From assembly GCA_915063485.1 (NCBI GenBank), contig CAJZDJ010000028.1:1-20689 (forward strand): a stretch of DNA of 20,689 nt, written 5' to 3'. The notes below the pieces were generated by a model. It did not search any database, was not told the origin of the DNA, and saw only the letters and a list, made by a program, of their open reading frames with translations. This document shows, piece after piece, positions 7,677 to 16,084 of this stretch (positions are counted from its first letter, which is position 1; each line of letters opens with the position of its first letter). This DNA comes from an uncultured Actinomyces sp. Its GTDB lineage: Bacteria > Actinomycetota > Actinomycetes > Actinomycetales > Actinomycetaceae. The translations under genes were made by a program, and so were the position numbers.

Positions 7677-10082
7677 ATGACTGATATCCAAGAAACCACC
7701 TCAACTAACGCCAGTCATGGCAGCGTAGATTTGAGCGTGGGTGGGATGACGTGTGCCTCCTGCGTGGCGCGCGTGGAGAAAAAACTGAACAAAGTGGCTG
7801 GCGTTAACGCCTCAGTTAACCTAGCTACCGAATCAGCCCACGTTGAGCTAAGCGCGCCGGTAGATCCCCAGCAGCTGGTGGCCGTGGTGGAAAAAGCTGG
7901 TTACAGCGCCACCGTGACTAAGGTGGAGGACGGCGCCGTCGAGGCTATGCGCAAGCAGGAAGCCCGCCACCTGGCCCACGCCGCTGACCTGCGCCGTCGC
8001 CTGATCGTGGCGGCCACGCTATCAGTGCCACTGATGGTGATCTCTATGGTGAGCGCCGCCCAGTTCTATGGCTGGCAGTGGGTTGTGGCCGCGCTGGCCC
8101 TGCCGGTGGTGACTTGGTGTGCTTGGCCTTTCCACAAGGCCGCTTTCACTAACCTGCGTCACGGCTCCACCACCATGGACACCCTGGTTTCCCTGGGGGT
8201 TATTACCGCTACCTTGTGGAGCCTGTGGGCGCTGATTTTTGGGGGCGCCGGCATGCTGGGTATGCGCATGAGCATGGAGTTCATTCCGCGCGCCCAAAGC
8301 GAGCACGCCCATATGTATTTTGAGTCTGCCGCCTGGATCGTGACTTTCCTGCTCACAGGGCGTTTAGCGGAGGCGCGGGTGCGTCACCGCTCAGGTGACT
8401 CGCTGCGTAAGCTTTTGCAGCTGGGTGCCAAAACTGCTGCGCGGGTTAACGCTGATGGCTCGGTTACGGAAATTCCGATTGACCGCCTGCAGGTGGGCGA
8501 TCGTTTCCGGGTGCGTCCGGGTGAAAAAATTGCCACCGACGGCGTGGTGGTTGAGGGGCACAGCGCCATTGATGCTTCCTTGCTGACCGGTGAATCTTTG
8601 CCGGTGGATGTAAGTGCAGGTGACGAGGTTACCGGCGCCACCGTGAACACTTCGGGCACGTTGGTTGTGCGCGCCACCCGGGTGGGTGCGGGCACCACAT
8701 TGTCGCGTATTGCCCAGGTGGTTACTGCCGCCCAGGCGGAAAAGGCGCCGGTGCAGCGCCTGGCTGACCGGGTCAGTTCGGTGTTTGTGCCCACGGTTTT
8801 AGCTCTGGCTGCTTTAACTTTCCTAGGTTGGCTGGCTACCGGCCATAACGCCCAGGCCGCGATTACGGCAGCGGTGGCGGTGCTGGTAATTGCCTGCCCC
8901 TGCGCCTTGGGTTTGGCTACGCCTACCGCCCTGCTGGTGGGTACTGGCCGCGCCGCCCAGTTGGGTGTGGTTATTCGTGGCCCGGAGGTGCTTGAATCTA
9001 CCCGCCGCATTGACACAGTGGTGCTGGATAAGACCGGTACGGTCACCACGGGGGTAATGCACCTGGCTCAGGCGGTATTTTTCGACGACGCCGTAAGTGG
9101 CGCTGGTGGCGCTGGTGCTGAGGCCGGCGCTGAGGCCGGTGCTGCTAGCGACGGCGCCACGGTAGTGGACTTAGGGGAGGGTGCTGTCCTAAGCCCAGCC
9201 CAGCTGCAAACCTTGGCCCTAGCCCAGGCACTGGAGCTTCCCTCTGAGCACCCAGTAGCCCGCGCTATTGTGGCGGGCACACAACTAGACGGCGTCCAGG
9301 TACCCCAGATCAGCGAGTTCACCAACCATGCCGGTCGTGGGGTCAGCGCCACAGTAGCCCACGCAGCGGGCCAGAGCTACGCCGTCGTCGGTAAAGCCAC
9401 CTGGCTGAGCCAGCAGGGCGTAAGCCTTGAGCAGGCCGAAACCCAGGTACGAGCCCTAGAAGACACCGGCGCTACCGTGGTGCTAGTGGCCTCGGGGCCG
9501 GATGCAAAATCGCTGCACCTGCGCGCCGCCCTAGCTGTGCGTGACGAACCCAAACCCACTACCGCCAAAGCCATCAGTGAGCTCAAGGCTATGGGCCTGC
9601 GTCCCATCCTGCTCACCGGTGACAATGAGCGCGCCGCCAAGTTCATTGCCAGCCAGGTGGGTATTGATGACGTAATCGCCCAGGTGTTGCCGGAGGATAA
9701 ACGCGACGTGGTGGCTCGCCTGCAAGGTGAGGGGGCTAATGTGGCCATGGTGGGTGACGGTGTTAACGACGCCGCCGCTCTAGCCCAGGCAGGCGCTGCC
9801 GGTTTGGGCATGGCCATGGGTACCGGTTCAGATGTGGCCATTGAGGCCGCCGACATCACGCTAGTGCGCGCCGACCTGGAGGCAGTTGTGGCTGCTATCA
9901 AGGTTTCGCGCGCTACCTTGCGCATCATTAAGCAGAACCTGTTCTGGGCTTTCGCCTATAACGTGGCCGCAATTCCGCTGGCCATGGCGGGTTTGCTCAA
10001 CCCCATGATCGCCGGGGCCACTATGGCTATGAGCAGCGTGATCGTAGTGTCTAACTCGCTGCGACTACGCCGCGTGAAGTGA
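7677..10082 (+). CDS. copA: Cu(I)-exporting P1B-type ATPase
   Basis: The 801-residue protein pumps Cu(I) out of the cytoplasm. In order: an N-terminal HMA domain with GMTCASC (Cys26, Cys29); membrane helices from about 108; the actuator motif TGES (304-307); the intramembrane metal site CPC (407-409); DKTGT with phosphorylated Asp451; the P1B marker SEHP (523-526); TGDN (647-650); GDGVND (693-698); and the last two helices with YN (761-762) and MSS (785-787), the residues expected for Cu(I) specificity. A low-complexity Gly/Ala/Glu-rich insert (about 474-492) lies just after the phosphorylation site, encoded by short tandem DNA repeats. The ribosome site is AAGG (7663-7666), overlapping the copZ stop and part of a small AAGGC/GCCTT inverted repeat. 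Length and motifs are complete. Confidence 0.96.
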   Translation: MTDIQETTSTNASHGSVDLSVGGMTCASCVARVEKKLNKVAGVNASVNLATESAHVELSAPVDPQQLVAVVEKAGYSATVTKVEDGAVEAMRKQEARHLAHAADLRRRLIVAATLSVPLMVISMVSAAQFYGWQWVVAALALPVVTWCAWPFHKAAFTNLRHGSTTMDTLVSLGVITATLWSLWALIFGGAGMLGMRMSMEFIPRAQSEHAHMYFESAAWIVTFLLTGRLAEARVRHRSGDSLRKLLQLGAKTAARVNADGSVTEIPIDRLQVGDRFRVRPGEKIATDGVVVEGHSAIDASLLTGESLPVDVSAGDEVTGATVNTSGTLVVRATRVGAGTTLSRIAQVVTAAQAEKAPVQRLADRVSSVFVPTVLALAALTFLGWLATGHNAQAAITAAVAVLVIACPCALGLATPTALLVGTGRAAQLGVVIRGPEVLESTRRIDTVVLDKTGTVTTGVMHLAQAVFFDDAVSGAGGAGAEAGAEAGAASDGATVVDLGEGAVLSPAQLQTLALAQALELPSEHPVARAIVAGTQLDGVQVPQISEFTNHAGRGVSATVAHAAGQSYAVVGKATWLSQQGVSLEQAETQVRALEDTGATVVLVASGPDAKSLHLRAALAVRDEPKPTTAKAISELKAMGLRPILLTGDNERAAKFIASQVGIDDVIAQVLPEDKRDVVARLQGEGANVAMVGDGVNDAAALAQAGAAGLGMAMGTGSDVAIEAADITLVRADLEAVVAAIKVSRATLRIIKQNLFWAFAYNVAAIPLAMAGLLNPMIAGATMAMSSVIVVSNSLRLRRVK
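9099..9140 (+). repeat. Short tandem repeats inside copA
   Basis: GGCGCTGGT occurs twice in a row (9099-9107, 9108-9116), followed by two copies of GCTGAGGCCGG plus C or T (9117-9128, 9129-9140). All are in frame and encode the Gly/Ala/Glu-rich insert in the CopA nucleotide-binding region. Confidence 0.85.
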
Positions 10083-10127
10083 TCTGACAGTGTGAAGTGA
10101 CATAGAATAGTCTGGCTACTTCGAATT

Positions 10128-10170
10128 AAAGCGCACACTTTGGGCTGCTAGCCCGGGTGTGCGCTTTGTT
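10128..10170 (+). terminator. Strong rho-independent terminator after copA
   Basis: AAAGCGCACAC (10128-10138) pairs perfectly with GTGTGCGCTTT (10157-10167). An inner GGGCT/AGCCC stem extends it, and TTTGTT closes it. It lies 45 bases past the copA stop and ends the copZ-copA operon. Confidence 0.88.
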
Positions 10171-10230
10171 ATGCACACTAGATAGTGTCTTGGAAGGTGC
10201 AGCGGACAAAATAAAATATCCCTAATGAGC

Positions 10231-10251
10231 TATCCCCATTTAGTGGGGATA
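10231..10251. promoter_or_regulatory. Perfect inverted repeat TATCCCCA-N5-TGGGGATA, probable operator
   Basis: The two 8-bp arms (10231-10238, 10244-10251) are separated by TTTAG. The repeat covers the place where a -35 element would stand for the probable promoter of the downstream gene, whose -10 TAGACT is at 10267-10272. The C-tract/G-tract dyad resembles sites bound by CsoR-family or other dimeric repressors, but the cognate regulator cannot be named from the sequence. Confidence 0.5.
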
Positions 10252-10266
10252 TAAGGCCTAGTTTCA

Positions 10267-10272
10267 TAGACT
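10267..10272 (+). promoter_or_regulatory. Probable -10 element (TAGACT) of a leaderless promoter
   Basis: TAGACT fits TANNNT and ends six bases before the ATG at 10279. There is no Shine-Dalgarno sequence upstream of that ATG, so the transcript probably begins at or next to the start codon. Confidence 0.5.
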
Positions 10273-10278
10273 AGCCCT

Positions 10279-13044
10279 ATGACCCAAGCGCCAGATCAAT
10301 CTGCGGCCGGTAGCCCCACCGCCACCCCGGATAGCCGGGTAGCTACCGCCGTCGAAAAACCCAGCGCCCCGGCTGAGTCCGCCAACTCGGCCCGCCCAGT
10401 TGGTTTTCCCCGAGTAGGCATCACCTCCCAGGCGGAACCGCAACCAACTTTGGTGGAAACCAGCACCCTAACCTTGGTTGACACCCTAGAGCGGCGCGAA
10501 CATCGCACCCGCGACCTACTATTTGCCGGTGTCTGCGCGCTAGGTCTAGTAACGGTTTTTCTACTGGCTGTGTTCGCCCAGGAAACCACCACCGCTGTCA
10601 TTTATGACGTACAGACCGTCTTTTCCCAGCTGCTGCGCCGGGTGCTGGTGTTCCCGCTGCAAGCCTTTGAAGGTATCGTCACTTTAGCTCTGCCCCTAGC
10701 GTTGATGGGGCGCGCTTTGCTGCATAAGGACTGGTGGCGCTCAGGCCAAGCCCTGATCGCCCTAATCAGTGCTTATCTGCTGTCTGCACTGTTCACATAC
10801 CTGTTGCAGCTGCCGGTGTTTAACCAGGTACACAACGGCATGATCTCCTACCGCAACCTAAACACCTACGAGATTCTCTCACCCACCTATGCTGCCTTGG
10901 CTGCAGTTATTTTGGCTTCCGGTAAACACCAATCCAAGCTGGTAAAAACTTCCTGGTGGCTGCTGGGAATTGTGGTGGGTGTTTCGGTGCTGCGCTCAGC
11001 TATTACCCTGCTGGCAGCGGTGGCCTCAGTGCTGTTGGGTCTTATCGCCAGCTACTTAGTGCTTTACATTATGGGTGTGGCCAGCGAAAACGCCACTGGG
11101 GTGGCTCTGGCGCGCGGCCTGCGCCGCTGCGGTGTGGACGCTGTCAAGGTGGTGCGTCTAAACCCGTGCCAAGCCCCCCTGCAAGCCTGGCAGGTACGTA
11201 CCGACTCCCAGCTTGGTTACACCGAGAAAGTACGTGAAAACCCGATCGTTTCCACCCAAGACGACGGCGCCGTCGTCGAAACTGAAACCCCCCAAACCCT
11301 GGCCCCGGCGGGCAATGACGAAAAACTCACCCCTTTACCTGACTACAACTGCGCCCACGAGCTGGAGCTAGCTGAAGAACTGTGGCAGTGTCAAAGCGAA
11401 AACATTCACCGCATCTACGCAGTGTGGGACCAAGACGGCAAACGCTATGACTTGACCGTGATGGACACTGACACGCACGTGGTGGGTTTTCTATCCACTG
11501 CTTGGGACACCCTACGCACGCGTGGCCTGGCCCCAGCGAAAAACTATTCGGTGCGCGCCAGTGCAGAAAACACGGTGATGATGAACCAGATGGCGCGCAG
11601 CCGGGCGGTGCGGGCCCCGCAAATTCTGGGCGTGGCTGAGGCAGAAGAATCAATGCTGCTGGTCACCGAGCATATTGTTTCCCCGCGCGCATTTGGGCAG
11701 TTAGGCGACCAAATCTCTGACGACACTTTGCTGGATTTGTGGACTCAGCTGCGCCGCGCCCACACGGTTGGCCTAGCCCACCGCGCCATCAGCGATCAAA
11801 GTGTGCTGGTGGACGCCAGCGAGCATATTTGGCTAACCGATTGGGATGACGGCGAACTGGCTTCCTCTGAGCTCTCGCGCCGCATGGACCTAGCCCAAAC
11901 CCTGGCCCTGGTGGCTCTAAATGTGGGGGTGGAGCGGGCCATTGCCTCCGCCTCACGGGTGTTGGATCAAGATCAGGTGGCTTCTATCGCGCCGATGCTG
12001 CAAAAGGTGGTACTGCCGCGCTCTACCCGCGCTGCCATGGGCCGACGCGGCAAGATTTTGCAGGAGCTGCGTGACGCACTGGTAGCGCTGGTGCCCACGG
12101 CCCAGGCTGAACCCACCAAGATTAACCGCTTCTCTGCGCGCACTATTTTCATGGCGATTGTGGGTGTGGTGGCGCTGTGGACGGTGCTGGGCCAGATGAA
12201 CTTCGCCCAGATTTCTGCAGCGGTTGAGCAAGCTAATTTCTGGTGGTTCTTGGCGGCGCTGGTGTTCTCGCTGGCCACCTATGTGGGCGCCGGCATGACG
12301 CTGGTGGCTTTCACCCCTAACAAGCTGGGTTTGATTCGGGCTACTGAGGTGCATTTTGCCTCTTCTGTGGTGGCGCTGGTGGCCCCGGCTGGTGTGGGTG
12401 GGGCGGCTATGAACCTGCGTTTCCTTAACCGCAAGGGGGTGCCGACGGCGGTGGGTGTGGCCACCGTGGCGTTGGTGCAGGTTTCCCAGTTTGTGGTGAC
12501 TGTGGTGCTGCTGGGTATTTTGGCGGCTACCACCGGTACTTCTTCGGGCTTGTCGTTGCCTTCTGGCTGGGTGCTGGTGGCGGTAGTGGTGGCGGTAGTG
12601 GTGGCTGCGGCGGCTTTGGCGGTGCCGCAGCTGCGCAACTGGATTTGGGTGCATATTGAGCCCACTGTTAAGCAGGTGTGGCCGCGTCTGGTGTGGTTGG
12701 CTTCCAACCCCACTCGTATGGGTGTGGGCGTGTTGGGTACCGTGATTTTGTCGTTGGCCTACATTTTGTCTTTCGGGGCGTCGCTGTGGGCCTTTGGCTA
12801 TTCGCTGCCTTTCGCGGTGCTGGCGATTACTTACCTGGCTTCTAACACGGTTGGTTCTGTGGTGCCTTCGCCTGGTGGTTTGGGGCCGGTGGAATTGGCA
12901 CTTACTGGTGGTCTGGTTACTGCCGGGGTGCCTAGCGGTGTGGCCGTGTCTGCGGTGTTGGTTTACCGTCTGGTTACCTTCTGGATCCCGATCCCGCTGG
13001 GTTACCTGTCCTTGCAGCGTCTGCAAAAGCGTGGGGATCTATAA
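10279..13044 (+). CDS. Flippase-like (LPG synthase transmembrane domain) protein with kinase-like domain
   Basis: The 921-residue membrane protein has three parts. Residues 1-75 form a disordered Pro/Ala/Ser-rich tail, followed by about five to six helices (roughly 79-100, 122-145, 156-180, 203-214, 226-268). Residues about 365-605 resemble a protein-kinase/RIO-like fold: the catalytic-loop position reads HRAISDQSVLVD (501-512) instead of HRDLxxxNVLVD, and LTDWD (519-523) stands for the DFG segment. Residues about 618-915 form the UPF0104/LPG-synthase-type membrane domain, with APAGVGGAAMNLRF (702-715) and SPGGLGPVELAL (864-875). Proteins of this layout are common in Actinobacteria; roles proposed for relatives concern lipid or glycolipid transfer, and no substrate is known here. 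The loop Asp is Ala and the expected ATP-binding Lys is not evident (YDLTVMD, 390-396), so the middle domain is probably inactive. It stands alone, after the copA terminator. Confidence 0.88.
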   Translation: MTQAPDQSAAGSPTATPDSRVATAVEKPSAPAESANSARPVGFPRVGITSQAEPQPTLVETSTLTLVDTLERREHRTRDLLFAGVCALGLVTVFLLAVFAQETTTAVIYDVQTVFSQLLRRVLVFPLQAFEGIVTLALPLALMGRALLHKDWWRSGQALIALISAYLLSALFTYLLQLPVFNQVHNGMISYRNLNTYEILSPTYAALAAVILASGKHQSKLVKTSWWLLGIVVGVSVLRSAITLLAAVASVLLGLIASYLVLYIMGVASENATGVALARGLRRCGVDAVKVVRLNPCQAPLQAWQVRTDSQLGYTEKVRENPIVSTQDDGAVVETETPQTLAPAGNDEKLTPLPDYNCAHELELAEELWQCQSENIHRIYAVWDQDGKRYDLTVMDTDTHVVGFLSTAWDTLRTRGLAPAKNYSVRASAENTVMMNQMARSRAVRAPQILGVAEAEESMLLVTEHIVSPRAFGQLGDQISDDTLLDLWTQLRRAHTVGLAHRAISDQSVLVDASEHIWLTDWDDGELASSELSRRMDLAQTLALVALNVGVERAIASASRVLDQDQVASIAPMLQKVVLPRSTRAAMGRRGKILQELRDALVALVPTAQAEPTKINRFSARTIFMAIVGVVALWTVLGQMNFAQISAAVEQANFWWFLAALVFSLATYVGAGMTLVAFTPNKLGLIRATEVHFASSVVALVAPAGVGGAAMNLRFLNRKGVPTAVGVATVALVQVSQFVVTVVLLGILAATTGTSSGLSLPSGWVLVAVVVAVVVAAAALAVPQLRNWIWVHIEPTVKQVWPRLVWLASNPTRMGVGVLGTVILSLAYILSFGASLWAFGYSLPFAVLAITYLASNTVGSVVPSPGGLGPVELALTGGLVTAGVPSGVAVSAVLVYRLVTFWIPIPLGYLSLQRLQKRGDL

Positions 13045-13188
13045 GGCCTGCTGGTTGCGTTTTTCGACAGTGTCCCCGGGGGTCCTCGACGGTGCCGTTT
13101 GCGTTAGACGACGGTGCTTGGAGCTTATGTGGCTAGCGTGCGCTGGCGGGTTAGCTGTGCCGCCCACTGGCTTGCAAAGTGGCGCTAC

Positions 13189-13557
13189 TTATAGACTTAC
13201 CAGGAGGTAAATGGCAAAAACCAGGCAGGAAATAATAGTGGAGATCCAGGAGATTACCCAGCCGCGATAGCCAGCCCGCTTAGATTCGACGATCGCAAAA
13301 ATCCCCAAAGCCATGGTTATGAGAACTACCCCGGGAATTGGGGATAGCAGTAGTGATGCCAGGGCGATGAAGCAGATTGCTGGAGTTTTTTGTCGCGGAG
13401 CGTTGTAGCCCGCAAAAGCAAATACTTCACGCGGATTTACTTCTTGCGTACCTGGAAACACAAAATCATCTGGAACAATCTGGCCCGGGTGGCTGATTTG
13501 ATTAGCGCCGGCATTACTATTGGGGGGCTGGTGTGCAAATACGCCGGATACGCTCAT
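13189..13557 (-). CDS. Small DUF4190-like membrane protein
   Basis: The 122-residue protein has a polar N-terminal half (1-55, rich in Asn, Pro and Gln) and a hydrophobic C-terminal half with segments at about 59-90 and 99-122. The pattern ASLLLSPIPGVVLITMALGIFAI...GYRGWVISWISTIISCLVFAIYLL fits DUF4190 proteins, small membrane proteins of unknown function that are abundant in Actinobacteria. The ATG at 13557 lacks a clear ribosome site. Its 3' end faces the flippase-like gene, with 144 bases between them. The start lies about 165 bases from the parS palindrome. Confidence 0.7.
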   Translation of the reverse strand: MSVSGVFAHQPPNSNAGANQISHPGQIVPDDFVFPGTQEVNPREVFAFAGYNAPRQKTPAICFIALASLLLSPIPGVVLITMALGIFAIVESKRAGYRGWVISWISTIISCLVFAIYLLVSL

Positions 13558-13640
13558 GTCTTAAGTGTGCCCAGCTGGGCTGCAGGGCGCAACATTAACT
13601 CAGCCGTCAACTATCAAGGTAGATCTGCCAGCCCTCGAAG

Positions 13641-13706
13641 CTAGGCGTGCCGACACTCAAAACTAGGTGTGCCCGCGCTCAAGGCAGTCCTAGGCGGCCA
13701 CAGTAG
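13641..13706. repeat. Imperfect tandem repeats beside parS (CTAGG boxes)
   Basis: Two 20-bp units (13641-13660 and 13663-13682; 16 of 20 identical) begin CTAGG(C/T)GTGCC and end CTCAA, with a 22-bp period. A partial third unit, CTAGGCGGCCACAG, begins at 13690. They lie in the non-coding gap between the DUF4190-like gene and uraA, just before the parS palindrome. Confidence 0.6.
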
Positions 13707-13723
13707 TTTAGGTATCCCAGATA

Positions 13724-13761
13724 AGGGTCACTTATGTTTCACGTGAAACATAAGTGACCCT
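13724..13761. other. parS: ParB-binding centromere site parS within a 38-bp perfect palindrome
   Basis: TGTTTCACGTGAAACA (13735-13750) is a perfect match to the conserved bacterial parS consensus. The symmetry extends without mismatch for 11 bases on each side, giving a 38-bp palindrome (13724-13761). ParB binds parS and spreads, and with ParA and condensin it segregates replication origins; parS sites cluster near oriC. The palindrome lies 31 bases past the uraA stop, so as RNA it would also form a 17-19 bp hairpin and could end uraA transcription, although no T-run follows on the minus strand. parB is not in the window. Confidence 0.9.
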
Positions 13762-13792
13762 AGTGCTATTAGGTGACGGTCAGTTACTCCTG

Positions 13793-15178
13793 CTAGTCAG
13801 CCTTAGGAGCCTGCTTGTGGCGCTTGGAGTAGGCCGGGCCTTCCAGTTCCACACCGGCAGGTGCTGAGGCGGGGGAGGGGCTTTCCAGGTTGGTGCCACG
13901 CAGCTTCGAGATCGCGCGCATCAGGTGGTAGATGATGATGGCGCCGAAGGAGCCCAGGGCAATACCGGAGAAGGACATGTCGCCCACTACCCAGGTGTAG
14001 TCAGCGATAGCCACAACCATCGCCACAGCCGCAGTGTTGAGGTTTACCGGGTCAGAGAAGTCAACCTTGTTCTGCACCCAAATACGCACACCCAGCATAC
14101 CGATCATGCCGTACAGGACCGTGGCGGCGCCGCCCAGCACACCGGCGGGGATGGTAGCGATAACCGCGCCGAACTTAGGTAGCAGGCTCAGCGCCAGGGC
14201 AGAAACGCCGGCCACCACATAGGCGGCGCTGGAGTAGACACGGGTAGCAGCCATAACACCGATGTTTTCGGCGTAAGTGGTGGTACCAGAACCGCCACCG
14301 CTACCAGCCAACATGGTGGAAACGCCGTCGGCAAACAGGGCGCGGCCGGTGATGTTGTCCAGGTTTTCGCCGGTCATAGCGGACACGGACTTAACGTGAC
14401 CCACGTTCTCAGCCACCAGCACCAGCACCACGGGCACAAACACCCCCAGGTACTTAAAGTCAAAGCTGGGAGCGTGGAAGGCGGGTAGGCCCACGACGGC
14501 AGCCTTGTTGATAGCGGAGAAGTCCACTTCACCCAGGGCCACGGCGGTGGCGTAACCAATCAGCACACCAATCAAAATGGACAGACGCCCAATGATGCCC
14601 TTAAACAGCACCGTGATCAGCAGGATAGACACAATGGTGACGGTGGCGGTGATAGGAGCCTGCTTAACGTTGTTCCAAGCCGAAGGGGCCAGGTTGAAAC
14701 CGATCAGGGACACAATCGCACCGGTAACCACCGGAGGCATCAGCTTGTCGATCCAGCCGGCACCCACAAAGTGCACCAGCAGACCAATAACCGCCAGGGT
14801 TAGACCCACCGCAATAATGCCTCCCTGAGCTAGGGAGGCCTTGTGTGGGTCAATCAAACCGCCATTAGAAGCGTTGTAGCCAGTGACTGCGCCAATAGGG
14901 GCAATCAGGGCAAAAGAACTACCTAGATAGGAAGGCAAACGTCCGGCAGTAATTCCTAGGAACAGCAAGGTACCCAGGCCGGAGAAGAACAAAGTAGTAG
15001 TAGGGGAGAAGCCGGTGAGCAGCGGCACCAGGAAGGTAGCGCCGAACATAGCTACCACGTGCTGCACACCAATCCCGATGGTGCGCGGCCAGGTTAGACG
15101 TTCGTGGGGGGCGACGACGTCTCCCGGCTTTACCGAGCGGCCGTCACCGTGCAGGGTCCAAAAACCTGCCTTAGACAT
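13793..15178 (-). CDS. uraA: Uracil permease, NCS2 family
   Basis: This 461-residue transporter brings uracil (possibly xanthine) in by proton symport for pyrimidine salvage. The N-terminal GVQHVVAMFGATFLVPLLTG (37-56) and LPSYLGSSFALIAPIGA (81-97) closely follow E. coli UraA. The substrate-binding Glu lies in VAENVGH (255-261, Glu257), and the NCS2 signature is in TTTYAENIGVMAATRVYS (299-316, with Glu304). About 12-14 hydrophobic segments are present. The C-terminal ~35 residues are a polar Pro/Ser tail. A good ribosome site, AGGAG, precedes the ATG at 15178. The 143-base leader to the upstream prepilin peptidase gene holds a 7-bp stem hairpin. Uracil specificity rather than xanthine is judged from overall similarity. 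Confidence 0.93.
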   Translation of the reverse strand: MSKAGFWTLHGDGRSVKPGDVVAPHERLTWPRTIGIGVQHVVAMFGATFLVPLLTGFSPTTTLFFSGLGTLLFLGITAGRLPSYLGSSFALIAPIGAVTGYNASNGGLIDPHKASLAQGGIIAVGLTLAVIGLLVHFVGAGWIDKLMPPVVTGAIVSLIGFNLAPSAWNNVKQAPITATVTIVSILLITVLFKGIIGRLSILIGVLIGYATAVALGEVDFSAINKAAVVGLPAFHAPSFDFKYLGVFVPVVLVLVAENVGHVKSVSAMTGENLDNITGRALFADGVSTMLAGSGGGSGTTTYAENIGVMAATRVYSSAAYVVAGVSALALSLLPKFGAVIATIPAGVLGGAATVLYGMIGMLGVRIWVQNKVDFSDPVNLNTAAVAMVVAIADYTWVVGDMSFSGIALGSFGAIIIYHLMRAISKLRGTNLESPSPASAPAGVELEGPAYSKRHKQAPKAD

Positions 15179-15230
15179 TTACTGTCTCCTGTCGCAATGG
15201 AAAAAGGGGTCCATGCGGCAGAGCCCGTGC

Positions 15231-15271
15231 GTCTGGCGCGTTCGAGCGTCGTCGTCCGAGCGCTGCCAGAC
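15231..15271 (-). promoter_or_regulatory. Hairpin in the uraA leader
   Basis: GTCTGGC (15231-15237) pairs with GCCAGAC (15265-15271). The hairpin lies 53 bases upstream of the uraA start codon, with a GC-rich loop containing repeats of CGAGCG. It could be a terminator for the upstream operon or an attenuator of uraA. No recognised PyrR-binding sequence was identified. Confidence 0.35.
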
Positions 15272-15321
15272 CACCAGTCTAGACCTAATTTCGCCGCAAG
15301 CTAATGCTGTGGCAGTAGTAG

Positions 15322-16080
15322 TTAGGACACACTCAGCGCCAGGGCCGCTGCGGCCCCCGCCATCAACCAAGGCCCAAAAGCGATACGTCCCTTAAGTTTC
15401 AACCTGCCGCTAAGTAGCAAAGTCAGCGCCACCAGACCACCAAAGAAAAAACCCAAATACAAGCCCATTAGCAGGGTACTCCAGCCATGCAAAGCCAGTA
15501 GCGGCCCTAGCACCACATACAAATTCGCGTCGCCCATACCAATCCCCGGGGCTCGCCCCCACAGCTGCGGCAGCAAACTCAATGCAGCCAGGGCAATATA
15601 CACCAGGGCGCCCCCACCCAAAGCCCGCAGTAAGTCGCCAGCGCGTAGGGGAGTGGCGACGTCGTCGATACTAGCAGGCGCTACTTGCGGGCCTAGCCAG
15701 GCTAAAGTCATCCCAAAAAGTAGTACTGCGCCGGCAACCGAAAGCAGGCGGGTGGGTAGGTGTTGCACGCGCCAGTCCACCAGGGCGGCAGGGATCAGGG
15801 CGCCTAGTACCGGCACGGACAGGGATAGTGACCGCGTCGCAGCCGTGCCAGTTAGCGCCTGAGGTAGTGACAGCACCCCCGCCAAAAGTGCGCCACCTAG
15901 TAGCACGCTAACCGCCATGCCTCGATTGGTTAAAGCGGCTACTAACAGTGGGTCTTTACAAGCTTCGCCGGGGGCGTCACCCACAGCCTTTATATAAGCG
16001 CGAGCCCAGGGGGCCAGCTTGAAGTAGGTTAATGCGCTAACAATTCCTAGCTGTAAAAAGGTGAATACGAGCGCAAGCAA
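15322..16080 (-). CDS. Prepilin peptidase (A24 family)
   Basis: The 252-residue, highly hydrophobic protein has about six to seven membrane segments. The two catalytic aspartates of A24 peptidases are visible: Asp102 in LVDWRVQHLPTRLL (100-113) and Asp184 in GMGDANLYVVLGPLLAL (181-197, the GxGD motif). FGPWLMAGA (235-243) is the usual C-terminal element. It lacks the N-terminal methyltransferase domain of bifunctional enzymes, which is normal for actinobacterial forms. A TTG start at 16080, four bases after the preceding stop, is inferred from continuity with the membrane segment; the ribosome site is weak. It is translationally coupled to the LytR_C gene. No prepilin or pilus ATPase gene is in the window. 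Confidence 0.85.
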   Translation of the reverse strand: MLALVFTFLQLGIVSALTYFKLAPWARAYIKAVGDAPGEACKDPLLVAALTNRGMAVSVLLGGALLAGVLSLPQALTGTAATRSLSLSVPVLGALIPAALVDWRVQHLPTRLLSVAGAVLLFGMTLAWLGPQVAPASIDDVATPLRAGDLLRALGGGALVYIALAALSLLPQLWGRAPGIGMGDANLYVVLGPLLALHGWSTLLMGLYLGFFFGGLVALTLLLSGRLKLKGRIAFGPWLMAGAAAALALSVS

Positions 16081-16084
16081 AAGG

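Noticed and set aside
8384..9049. 221-codon reverse-strand frame inside copA
   Set aside because: It overlaps essential CopA motifs and has no recognisable domain; it is a by-product of GC-rich codon bias.
12279..13026. Long reverse-strand open frames opposite the flippase-like gene
   Set aside because: They are Ser/Thr/Arg/His-rich, low-complexity products in the shadow of a well-supported membrane protein, with no ribosome sites.
13045..13188. Possible terminator (GGCGG/CCGCC and CCCCGGGGG) between the convergent genes
   Set aside because: Stems are short, with no following T-run, so I did not call it.
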